In this document: positions 12,423 to 21,975 of the stretch, piece after piece
How positions within the stretch are numbered: the first letter of the stretch is position 1
Layout of the letters: each line of letters opens with the position of its first letter
NCBI GenBank assembly: GCA_014526335.1
Contig: JACTAT010000009.1
Coordinates: 186,001-250,000 of the forward strand
DNA: 64,000 nt
Direction: 5' to 3'
DNA from: Chrysaora quinquecirrha
Lineage: Eukaryota; Cnidaria; Scyphozoa; Semaeostomeae; Pelagiidae
The notes under the pieces: model-generated
Database searches by the model: none
Told to the model about the DNA's origin: nothing
The model's input: the letters and a program-made list of their open reading frames with translations, nothing else
Translations under genes and position numbers: made by a program

Positions 12423-13523
12423 AATTGTTGAAACTCAATGATAAAACTGACTGCTCATTTTAGTTTCACGTTGTCATTTTGTCCACCATATTGTTTATTT
12501 TGTTGTCAAGAAGCGTCGTCTCGCTTTCGCTTAGAAATTCAACCAAATTCGAACGAGGCTATAGAGTTAGTAGTGGTTGTTGTTTGTTTTGGAGGAGCTT
12601 CTTTGCAAGTTGGTCTTTGGAAGATCTTGTTGGTTGGTCAAAGTTGCTGACATTTTTTTCCAGAAAAGTGAGGTAAGACAGATAGATATAGAAAATATTT
12701 CTTGCTAACAACTTATTTGTATAAGCAGTATTAAAGTAAGGTTGCGAATTTGAATTAATCAAATGATGCAAAAGTATTTATTGTCCTTAAAGATTCTTGT
12801 GGATGGCAGGAGCTTAGTCTACCTAGTCTTTTGAGAAATTGGAGGAGATAGATATCAAAAGACTACCTATATTGTTTTGGAACAATGGAGACATTGTTTT
12901 CTGTTGTTTGGGGGTATTCTTGGACTTTGTTCAAAATTGGACCAGCTTCCTAGCCATATCCATTTGGGTACAGCTAGTAGTTATGTATGGAATGTTCCAT
13001 TTCATCAGTTCTACTGTACCTTAATGTCCAGTCTGAGGAGAAGTGTACAATGTACAGTAGAATGGAACAATAGAACAATAGAAAAGAACAATGGAATTTG
13101 CTGAGAACTACCATACTCCACAGACACGGGTATACCAAGACTACAATCTCTATTCACTATCATAGAGTTTCTTTAGGAACCATTCTAAAATAAAGCATAA
13201 TGAGACCTCAGAAAATCATGCAAGCCCTAGGATATTAAAACTTCACATCTACATGAAAATTTAGATGCTTGATTGAGGATAGTAAAGAGAACCATTGGCC
13301 AAAAAGCCAAAGGTGGTAGGTTCAAGATTTGTTATGGTTGTATAGATCTGTGATATATTAGCCAAGTAGCGAATCACAAAATAAAAAAGACATTACCATT
13401 CACCAAAAAATTTTATACAAAAAAAAATTGTTTACAATGCCCAGAGAATCTTAAATTCCTTGTGGGAAACTCTCCTTCATGAAATAGCGCTTTGCTAATG
13501 GAAGCTTAATCTTATATTCTCAG
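12423..13523 (+). promoter_or_regulatory. Divergent promoter and probable thioredoxin 5' untranslated exon and intron
   Basis: The minus gene starts at 12422 and the thioredoxin coding exon at 13525. Just before that ATG is an acceptor (TATTCTCAG, ending 13523), and upstream is a strong donor, GAG|GTAAGA, after 12672. I infer a noncoding first exon ending at 12672 and an 851-base leader intron (12673-13523). Transcription of both genes would then start within roughly 12423-12600, a compact shared promoter. No TATA box is evident. The intron holds nothing else I recognise. Confidence 0.5.
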
Positions 13524-13524
13524 G

Positions 13525-15945
13525 ATGGCTTATAGATTAATCTCAAACCACAGAGCATTTTTCTCTCCACATTACATTTCTGGCAGTGCTTCTATTCTGA
13601 CAACAACAGCAATTAGAAGATACACATTTGATGTTAAAAGTCAACAAGAGTTTGAAGAAAAGGTTCTTCAGGCTCAGAAGCCAGTTGTTGTAGACTTTCA
13701 TGCAACGTAAGTTAGATAAAACAAAATTTTTGTAGTATTTGCTGGAAACACTCTATGAAGTCCCCCTGAAGATAGATATTTGTTAATTTTGCAGGTTTTT
13801 CAGGGGCTTATCAGATAGGACTCTTACTAGAGAAGGAGGTTTCAAACACAGAAACAAACCCTGTTTTTTGCCAGTCAAGAATATTTTCGGCCTTGCCTTG
13901 CTTCCTTTGTTCCTTGTAGAATGGTAGGGTGCCCTCCAGACTTTCCAAATACCAGTCTGCCCCATTGATGAGGGTTGTGTGCCAGGGCCTTGGTCTCCCT
14001 AAATGGTCTGCTGGTCCACTCCTCAATATTGGATGTCAATCTTATCTTCTTTCAAGTCTTCAAGGACATTAAAGACCTTAAAATATCAACTTAATAGGAT
14101 AGGCATGGCAAGGGCATTCTTCCAGGAGGCTCTAAGGGAATTTTGTTATTAATGTAGGGAATTTTGTTATTTTGTTACTAATCAAAACATTGCATCACCA
14201 CGACTAACCTGTCTCCCTAGTTAAAATTATTGCTTCAGTAATTTCTTCTTTTCTAGCTGGTGTCAACCATGCAAAGCATTGACGCCAAGGTTAAATAATG
14301 TTATGGAAAAAGTTGGAGAGGAAGTAGACCTAGCAAAAATAGACATTGATGACTTAACTGATATTGCAATGGAATATGGTGTAAGTCTTTATATCTCATA
14401 TCTTTTTTCTAAAACAAAAAATCCTAAATCTATGATTGAAAACAACTATGTACAATGTGCTATTCTTGGCGGGAAAAGACACAAGGTCATCTGGTCCCTA
14501 TCATAATTGACACTTACAATTCAATGATTTAATGTGAAAATAATGAAAAAAGAATGAAAAAATAACAAATGCAGAATGTAAGGGAATCAAAATATGTCAA
14601 CAATACAACACAGAGAAATGTGACAAACGAATGTGGGAAAATAGGATGCTACTGAGGTTGAATTTTATCATGCAGCAGCTTAATTTTTTCGATGAACGAA
14701 ATTGTAGCTTCCAAATTCATTCTGTTTAAGACAATATTTAATTTTTTCATTGCAAAACAGAAAAGCTATGACTTAACTAGGAGACTTGTAGCAAGTGTCA
14801 TTGCATGCAGCTTGTCTCCCAGGGTGGCTAAACATGCAAGTGACAAGCGAGCAACATTTCTCTCCAGTCATTTGCATGTCGCGCTGACAAGAAATGTTTC
14901 TGTTGTCTCTTAGAAACATTTGCGTGTCTCTTTCTTGCTACAAATTTTGTCACGCGCTACAAATTTTCCGAGGTGGCTAAACTAGGAGACATTAAAAGGA
15001 CATCGGAGACATCAATGTCGTGCACGACATGTCTCGTAGTTTAGCCAGGCCTTCAGAGGTTGCAGAGTGTCTCATAGTCCAAAATTGAATCCTTCGCGAT
15101 GAATTTCTTCATTTTGCATCTTCGTTTTATATCATGTTTACTAGCTGCTTCTTATTATATTGCATTAATTAGCATCTTCATTACATTACCGTTATTAAAG
15201 CATCATTAGCAAGGTTATGTGTAAGAATGGCAAGAAGAACGCATGCGCCTTTGAGACGCAACAGTCTATTGATAACCCTGAATCGCGCGAGCTGATTAGT
15301 GTTCAAAACACAATAGAAACAAAGACACAGCGGAAACATTTTGGACATACTTAAAAGCTTGTTTCGCCTGACCCTCCTCAGAGTATCTTAGTATGTTAGC
15401 TTGTAGCCTGCGTGTGCAGACGTTTGATTGCACCACTCTTACCTAAGCTATGGTTAGACTAGGAGACATGTCGCGCGCGACATTCTAATCGACGTGTCTT
15501 CCAGGGTTGCTAAACATGCGAGGGACAAGCGAGAAACATGTCCCCGAGTCGCATAGACAAGAAATTTTTCTGTTGTCTCCCAGAAACATTTGCGTGTCCG
15601 TCGCTATAATTTTTGTCGCGGGCTACAAAATTTACGAGGTGGCTAAACTAGGAGACATTAAGAGGACATATCAAGCGCGACAATGTCACGGACGACATGT
15701 CTCCTAGTTTAGCCAGGCCTGTAGAGAAACCTCTTTCACGTTTGCGCAAGCAGGCCAATTAGCTTCCTTAGGCGCTCCCTGGCTTCCTTTTAAAAGCTAA
15801 GTTCTCTCTTGTTCTTTCTCGACAGGTGATGTCTGTGCCAACTGTTGCTGCCTTCAAAGACGGTAAACTTATCGATTCATTTGTCGGTCTTGTTGAACAG
15901 ACTCAAATAGAAGAATTTGTCAATAAACTTGTGCCGACGAAATGA
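13525..15945 (+). CDS. TXN2: Mitochondrial thioredoxin (Trx2-like), three coding exons
   Basis: Exons 13525-13706, 14257-14380 and 15826-15945 join in frame (phases 2 and 0) to 141 aa. The product is a mitochondrial protein-disulfide reductant, normally recycled by thioredoxin reductase 2. The first ~33 residues contain Arg and many Ser/Thr but no acidic residue, ending RRY, which suits a matrix-targeting peptide. The thioredoxin fold follows: DFHATWCQPCK carries the redox pair Cys63 and Cys66, and SVPT supplies the cis-proline (Pro107). The active-site spacer is Gln-Pro; the common form is Gly-Pro. Splice sites are GTAAGT/CTAG and GTAAGT/ACAG. Intron 2 contains two copies of one MITE family. 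An ATTAAA poly(A) candidate lies 26 bases after the stop. The family call is secure; TXN2 assignment rests on the leader peptide. Confidence 0.9.
14765..15054. mobile_element. M1 MITE, copy 1 (thioredoxin intron 2)
   Basis: Left end ACTTAACTAGGAGAC and right end GTCTCGTAGTTTAGCCAGGCC are inverted repeats. The interior has a second motif pair around 'GTGGCTAAAC'. Homologous along its length to 15447-15720, only ~390 bases away and in the same direction. Confidence 0.75.
15318..15395. repeat. M4 element fragment
   Basis: Contains CAGCGGAAACATTTTGGA, then AAAAGCTTGTTTCGCCTGAC and CTCCTCAGAGTAT, the terminal part of the M4 family seen intact at 46562-47095. It lies between the two M1 copies in thioredoxin intron 2. 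Confidence 0.6.
15447..15720. mobile_element. M1 MITE, copy 2 (thioredoxin intron 2)
   Basis: Left end GGTTAGACTAGGAGACATGT and right end ACATGTCTCCTAGTTTAGCC are inverted repeats, with CGCGCGACA words next to them. It ends ~105 bases upstream of the exon 3 acceptor. Confidence 0.8.
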
Positions 15946-15970
15946 ATCTCAACAACTCGAAGCAACAGTG

Positions 15971-15976
15971 ATTAAA
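15971..15976 (+). other. Candidate poly(A) signal of thioredoxin gene
   Basis: ATTAAA, the common variant hexamer, 26 bases after the stop codon. Motif only. Confidence 0.35.
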
Positions 15977-16079
15977 GAATCCAAGCTTGGTACTGAATGT
16001 ACCAAAACTTTAATATGTAAAGAGAAAAGCTGCCATTCTGTATAGAAAACGTAGGTGCTTTAATATATTCCGAATAAGG

Positions 16080-16554
16080 CTGTTTCTGACACCGCTTATC
16101 ACGACAAGCCTTTGATAATTCTCAGGGTAACGTTCGGGAGAAAAATCCTACAAATTGAGCTTCCTCGCAGATTCGGTTGGCATTTTTTACACCTTTCGAT
16201 CCGACCAACGCAATCCAGTTCAGTCCCGCCTCAATAAAACCACTTTCCTATCTCGGCCTATTGATTTCCCTTGTTTTATCCATTGTCTTAAGAAAGTTAA
16301 AGTTATTTCCCTTGTTTAATCCATGTTTTAAGAAAGTTAAAAAAGTTGTTCTAAGAATGCAATTCTTAAGTAGAGTTACTTTTAGAGTGGTTTCTTTAAG
16401 GTGGGAATTTACTGCGTATAAGAGCAGAGCCGCATTTCTGATTGCCCGATGATGGGAGACGGATGAATTAAAGACGGATCTCTCCTGAAACGTTGCGTTG
16501 ATAGATATCAAAGAATTTTCATGATAAGTGGTCCCTATCATGTCTAATACAGTG
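16080..16554. mobile_element. M3 long-inverted-repeat MITE, copy 2 (left end degraded)
   Basis: The right end is CTATCATGTCTAATACAGTG preceded by GCCCGATGATGGGAGACGGA, matching the intact element at 49317-49672. The left arm is recognisable only from CGACAAGCCTTTGATA onward. It follows the thioredoxin 3' end by ~130 bases. Confidence 0.65.
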
Positions 16555-16921
16555 CCCAGGTCCTTTCTTTTAATACCCCTAAAATGAAAATTTCCTCTGC
16601 TCCAAATCCTCAACGAGCAGCCTCAAATAAAAAAAAAAACCAAAAAAATAAAGCAAACTAAATAAGAAAAATTCGAGTACAAGATTCTAATCTAGCTCTT
16701 AATGGAACATAACCCCGGTTTTTTCTCTTGCTCGTATTTCTTTTATTCTTTTTTTTTTCTCTTTTTATTATCAACTTTTGAGTATTAGAAGTTTTCACTG
16801 ATTGGTCAGAAATTGTACATGTTCTATAAAATGATACAATAATCTTTGTGTTTCTAATAAAAAGTCATGTGTGTAGGTTTTTAGTCAAAGGGATTAGGTT
16901 TACACAGTATGAGGCTCAAAA

Positions 16922-17329
16922 GCCCCGTGGGGGGGGGGGTACTTCCATTGTTCGTTATACTAGACGTGGCGCCCAAATGGGTAACTTTTTCAGCGCCAAT
17001 TTCCCTACATATGGGTTGATTTTTCGTAAAGAACCTCTACACATGGGCAGTAAAATATACGAAAAATTTTAGACATGCATTGCTTTGAAAAGCCTGATAA
17101 AAAGCGCGTTTTAGTTTTCAGCGCAAATGCCTTTTCGCCGCATTTAGAGCTGCCTCAAGCGTTAAATTGGGTTCAAACATTTGAGATATTGGTACAAATG
17201 GGAAAAAATTTCGTTGTTTTTTCTATACATGGGTACAACGAGGAATAGAATTTATCGGTAGACATGGGTGGGTTTGGAAAAACTGGGCGGCACGTCTAGT
17301 CATTTGAACAATGAAGTACCCCCCCGGGT
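16922..17329. mobile_element. M5 repeat, copy 1
   Basis: It is bounded by a G-run followed by GTACTTCCATTGTTC at the left and GAACAATGAAGTACCCCCCC at the right, which are inverted repeats. The interior has 'ACATGGG' words several times. It is strongly similar to 47838-48210; the fragment at 25873-25985 has the same left end. Confidence 0.75.
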
Positions 17330-17677
17330 CAAAAGCAGTAGGAAAACTGGAAATTTTAGTGGTAATAGTGATTTGTAACGTTTGATCAAACTGTTGATTT
17401 AAAAGAATTGTATGTATAGAATTAACTTCTGTCTTTGGAAATTCTGCTTTGGTGTTGAAGCTCCTGTGCGGTGCAGCATCGACTGATATTTGATGTGGAG
17501 TAACGCAGTAAACTGTGACAGTATTATAACCTTTCCATTTAAACGAATAAGAAGCTGATTATAGTGAGGTAGACTAAAAAAGGATATATATGCTCACGCT
17601 CGTTTGAAACTAATATAACAACTAATATAATTTTTGATTAAAACTTTCTATAATTTCTAGTTAGACCCGAAATGAAA

Positions 17678-17683
17678 TTTTAT
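17678..17683 (-). other. Candidate poly(A) signal of sulfotransferase-fold gene
   Basis: AATAAA on the minus strand, 176 bases past the stop codon. Motif only. Confidence 0.35.
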
Positions 17684-17858
17684 TACTTTATAGCTACGTT
17701 CAACAAATGTATGTACTATTCACATTTACCTTCTTATAGGACTTAAACTTCTCCAGTTAATGATGGCTATTATATATAGGTAACTATAAGATATGTTAAA
17801 AGTACATAAAAGCATTATGCGTCGATTTATACATCTTTCTTCTTATTGCCGTCTATTC

Positions 17859-18632
17859 TTACTCTGTGCTTATACAGCTCTTCGTAAAGGGAATGCTTCT
17901 CTCTATGGTTTGCCTGACAATATTTGGCAGTCTTTCATGTTCTTCGGATCCTTCAATCTTCTTCTTTTCCGGCTCCTGTCTCTTGAACCCAGAGCTCTTC
18001 AGGGCATTCTCATGCCAGCCTGCCCATACATCCCAGTCGGGTATCGGACCAGGCTCCCATTCAAGCATCTTCTTATTGAAATTAACACCGATGCCGTCAC
18101 AGTATGCCTGCATTATTTCTTCTGGATTCTCCAGTAGATCATCTGCGTCTACAACGACTGGGTCTTCACCGAGCTTCTGCACGAGGAAATGATACAGGTC
18201 ATACATATGCTGAAAGCCGCTTTCCTTTGGGTCGAAATAGTCCCAGCCGGTTAGCTGCTTGTTGACCGATGCTCTGTAGAGTGAAGGCAGCGCTTTTCTC
18301 GGGTCTCGAATCAAGAAACTATGCTTGAAACCACACAGTCCATCGGCAACAACTTCGGCGAAATGCTCATCGATGCAGTATGCCATATCTTTTGAAAAGA
18401 CAAGGTCGATACCATCATACTCTTTTAGCAATACTTTGTTAATGCTTTTGAATGTTGATGATGTGTCAGGACTCTGCTCCTTGTAGCGTGGACTGATTCG
18501 CTCTGGTCCAAAGTAATAGGCCTTTGAGTATGGCTCGTGGAAGATCTTGCTGTTTTCTATCTCCATGATTGATCTTTCGAATGCAGTGGAAACGCAGCGA
18601 GGTGCTGTCCATAGGAATACTCTCTGTGTCAT
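17859..18632 (-). CDS. Single-exon sulfotransferase-fold P-loop protein
   Basis: An uninterrupted 257-aa frame. TAPRCVSTAFERS (residues 9-21) matches the 5'-phosphosulfate-binding loop of PAPS-dependent sulfotransferases, although the usual Lys of that loop is absent. FLIRDPRKALPSLYR (residues 106-120) matches the 3'-phosphate-binding segment, with Arg109 and Ser117 as the expected contacts. The C-terminal part has PIPDWDVWAGWHE, then a Lys/Glu-rich stretch. Invertebrate relatives of this compact type are often labelled 'branched-chain aminotransferase-like' in databases because of a misleading fusion; nothing here resembles an aminotransferase. I see no signal peptide or membrane anchor, so it would be cytosolic, unlike Golgi sulfotransferases. 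Substrate unknown. The lack of introns in the CDS differs from most neighbours and could mean retroposition or bacterial ancestry. Confidence 0.85.
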   Translation of the reverse strand: MTQRVFLWTAPRCVSTAFERSIMEIENSKIFHEPYSKAYYFGPERISPRYKEQSPDTSSTFKSINKVLLKEYDGIDLVFSKDMAYCIDEHFAEVVADGLCGFKHSFLIRDPRKALPSLYRASVNKQLTGWDYFDPKESGFQHMYDLYHFLVQKLGEDPVVVDADDLLENPEEIMQAYCDGIGVNFNKKMLEWEPGPIPDWDVWAGWHENALKSSGFKRQEPEKKKIEGSEEHERLPNIVRQTIERSIPFTKSCISTE

Positions 18633-18953
18633 TATGGTGGTTCACGACTGTGTCTTAGCTGTCCAAGACTGGTGTGCTCTAGGATAAAAATAATAAGTTT
18701 TAAATTGAATACTGTAGAAAACGGATCAGAGGGATTATGTATTTGGCATTTCAACCTTTTTGTAAATAACATTTTTTACAGACTTAGCGGACGAACCGAC
18801 AGTATCGCTTGCCCTCGACCAACAAGCTTGACCAATTCCGCAAAACAATGCTTGTTTAGAATTTTTCATTTTGGATTGAGACCATCAGGTTTGTCCCAGA
18901 AACTCTGTCATAGTTTATGCGCAAGCTCCTGACAGGAGGAAATCAAAAAGCTA

Positions 18954-19328
18954 CACTTTTTTTTAATAAGCAACTCGACTTTCGTCCAGCCCTCAAAGTT
19001 GCTTAAAATTTTAGACATGTCAGCCCTCAAAGTTGCTTAAACGTTGCTTAACATTTTTTGTACCTAATAATCATCCCTGACTCCGCGGGTCAAAATCTTC
19101 AACTGTTAGGCCTACAACACGACTTTTGGGAGACAGTAAGTGGAAAAACTTTAGCTAACGAACTTCAACTTGCAAAACAAACAATTTCCTAACAACAAGA
19201 AAGCATATAAGCTTGGTTGTTTGACTTCTTAGTTGCTTACACTAATGCAATTGAGCCCTCAAGTTGCTTAATGTTAAGGTCAGTTCAGCCCTAGTTGTTT
19301 ATTGAGTGGTTGCTTATTAAAAAAAGTG
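18954..19328. mobile_element. T2-like MITE with ATAAGCAAC ends
   Basis: A 375-base element with inverted ends CACTTTTTTTTAATAAGCAA and TTGCTTATTAAAAAAAGTG, flanked by TA (18952-18953, 19329-19330). 'AGTTGCTTA' recurs inside, along with 'CAGCCCT'. A solo related end (AATAAGCAACTGGTCAATAA) occurs near 43193. Confidence 0.8.
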
Positions 19329-19330
19329 TA

Positions 19331-20339
19331 TAGTTACTGCATCCGAACCTTAATTTATTCATTAATTTTCAAAAAACTGCTCCTCTTTGAAGCGGATATT
19401 GAATCGAAGGAAATGCGTTAAGATATTCATAAATGACTTTTGTAAACACCGGGAAAACTTTTATATGTTTGGATTTGCTTTCCCTAGTACTTTAGGAAAG
19501 AGTGTCCATTTGGAACCGTTCCCGTTCAGGTCCCCCGTCTAAACAGGCGAGGAGGGTTGCGAATGGGAACATTTTCCGAACCGTTCCAAAACTAGTTCCA
19601 CGTTAACGAATCACGCACTAAAACAGTGCGCAAAAAATACTACCACATCAAGCATAATACCCCACCACAGTAGTGCTTATCCACCACAGTATGCAAAAGA
19701 TACCAACACATCAAGCATATTGACCCATCAATCTAGTGTGTACCCAGCACACAGTGCGTTTAGTTTTGTTAGCGCGAGTATGGACTAAAGATCTAAATAA
19801 TAAAGATCCACGATGCACCTTGCAAGCAAGATGCCTATCTGTACTATATTATAGTAGTCTAGGATTGGAACGGTTCCCCTTAAAATTAATCTCGTGGAAA
19901 GGGCTCCAGACTGGGACAAGCCCCATGTAGGCGCAAAACCTATCTATACAACACTGCAACGGTTGGAAGTGGGACAAAGATCCGAACGGCTCGAAAAGTG
20001 GTGCATTTATCTAAGTTAGCATCCAACTCTGTTTATTGCGAAAACGGCTAATCAATGGCCAGCATGTACAAAACCAACCTAATCTTCGTTCAAAAATCGT
20101 ATTTCTTCTTGTGCAATATCCTCGGCAGGCACAAACGGACGTATTAGCTACGCAGATTTAACCTAGTAATCATCTCTGCCCTCTTGAAAATCACGTGGAG
20201 ATATATTCGATCTATCCTTGAATTCGTTTTCTATAGTCATCTATGATATTATTAAACAGCCCAAATTTCGCCTCCATTATTTTAAGCCAGTATTGATAAC
20301 CTCGCTAAAACTATTGCATCCGCAGTAAATTGTTTCTAG
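19331..20339. other. Intergenic
   Basis: No gene recognised. Around 19505-19600 and 19865-19880 the motif GGAACGGTTCC and relatives recur (e.g. 'GGAACCGTTCCCGTT'), and 19640-19760 has a twice-repeated 'CCACAGTA..' / 'CACATCAAGCATA' unit, suggesting an unclassified repeat. Confidence 0.4.
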
Positions 20340-20551
20340 CTTTCCTCTTGGGGTGGCGTGACCCAGTAACGGATAACTTGGTTGAAAATCCTCTAAAACC
20401 ATATCATGACCATGAAGCAAAAGCAGTTTTTGCAATGAATGCAAACTTCCGGAGAACTCAAGCCCAAGCTGCACTGATTGCATTTAGGACGATGCTGCGA
20501 GGGATCGCTACCTGGTATAACGTAAACGGGGCCTTAATCGGCCAAGAGTAA
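20340..20551 (+). CDS. Orphan terminal exon of an unrecognised protein
   Basis: After a plausible acceptor (TTGTTTCTAG, ending 20339) a frame runs 70 codons to TAA: it contains LGWRDPVTDNLVENP, then KPYHDHEAKAVFAMNANF and ends IATWYNVNGALIGQE. The balanced composition, with three Trp and few low-complexity stretches, looks like real protein. I could not find matching upstream exons in the preceding 1.7 kb, so it may be the 3' end of a gene with a long intron or a stranded fragment. Phase requires one base from the upstream exon. The function is not recognised. Confidence 0.35.
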
Positions 20552-21004
20552 ACACTGCATCAACTCCCATGGAATTTTAATTGAATTTTGTACATTTTAT
20601 TACATAAACAGCAGCTCATTTTTGTCTTTCTTCTTTTAGGCTACACTGAAGTTTCTATAACGATCTCAAAATCCACCTGCAAGTTTATGAAATGTCTAAA
20701 TTGAGAACTGAAAACTCCTAGCTAAAGCTTAGGCGTCTATTGTAACTATTTATGCAAGCACAGCTTCTCTCGTTCTATTTTTGCGTTTTATTATCAGTGG
20801 ATGTAGGAAAGTTTTGTGCTTCTGTGTTGCGACACAATTTCGCTCCAACTCTTTGTACCCGGCACAAGAAATTACGAGCCAAAAGGCCTTTCGTTTCTTT
20901 GAGTAATTACTAGCATCCCCACCGGGTTTTTTTACCTTTACATAGCTGCGGAGTGTTTTCAACTCCCTCCAGAAATTAGGTTCTGATATGTGAGAAAATT
21001 AACT

Positions 21005-21280
21005 CACTTGGGCTCTTCAATTAATTCTATTGGTCTTCCCGCTGTATCCAGCGAATCTGGTTGGTGTTGAAAACACAATGCCAATTCGGCTTCACTTTCT
21101 GATTGGGTCATTTCGATCCGCATCTTGGTATAAATTTCCACCTTAATTGTTTCGGCCTGTTTCGGACATTTATGCTCCGAGGAGTGTCAGACGAAAAAAG
21201 CTAGGCCCCCGGCTAGACCCAATGATTTTTTCCGCTGGTCATCGCGATTTTGAAGTTTTGTACAACTCAAAAATTAAATG
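21005..21280. repeat. M4 element fragment
   Basis: Carries CACAATGCCAATTCGGCTTC, ATTTATGCTCCGAGGAGTGT and CAGACGAAAAAAGCTA, matching the right half of the M4 element at 46562-47095 in the same orientation. Confidence 0.65.
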
Positions 21281-21716
21281 GAATACAGTAAATGGTCGAT
21301 CAAGGGCCCAAACTCTGTTTCTTTGCGATTTTCCACCGCTTAAAGCACACGAAAACGGGTCGAGAATATGTCTAGCAATAGAATATATTGCACTTGTTGG
21401 CTTGTCGCATACTCTTTTCTAGTCAACAGAACATGTGCACTACGCGTGGTGCAGCTGGAAAACAGCTTTTTTAATTTAAACTTAAAGTATAGTGGGTATA
21501 ATGTAGTGTGGTGTGTAGTCACTTAGTGTGCGGAATACGTACAAAGTTCTCGAATTAATTTCACAAGTGAAAATCTTAGAAATAAAAACTGGCAAACAAT
21601 AATAACGAAGCGGCTGCTAGAATGTTTCCGTTCTTTCAATCGTTTTAATCCTTGGTGCCTTAGACAGAGACGTAGATTTCGAGAACTTTTATTTTTTAAT
21701 CTTTTCAAGCACTTTT

Positions 21717-21975
21717 AGGCTCTGGCCAAACGATCAAACATTGTTGGTCAAACATGTAAGATTTGAGCAATGTTTGACCGTTTGGCCATGGCACAAAACA
21801 TTGGTTGGCAAGCAGAATTCGCTTAGCAAAAAACTTCAAAACATTTCATGCTTCTGTCAAGCAAGACATTTTTGGCGAGCAATGTTTTGCTTTGTGGCCA
21901 AATGGTTAAACATTCAGTTTGACAAGCAAAGTTCAAATGTTTGACAAACAATGTTCGATCGTTTGGCCATGGCCA
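21717..21975. mobile_element. M2 MITE, copy 2
   Basis: Ends AGGCTCTGGCCAAACGATCA and CGATCGTTTGGCCATGGCC are inverted repeats. Inside, 'GTTTGACCGTTTGGCCA' occurs again near 21775, suggesting a nested or duplicated end. Confidence 0.8.

Noticed and set aside
11932..12441. 169-codon plus-strand frame
   Set aside because: Antisense shadow of exon 1 of the minus-strand gene, which has better composition, start and splice support.
18954..19328. Retrotransposon long terminal repeat
   Set aside because: Ends are inverted, not direct, and TA-flanked, which fits a DNA-transposon MITE.
20750..20962. Basic 70-codon minus-strand frame (KVKKPGGDASNYSKKRK)
   Set aside because: No recognisable domain and next to M4 repeat sequence; possibly a decayed transposon coding fragment but not supportable.
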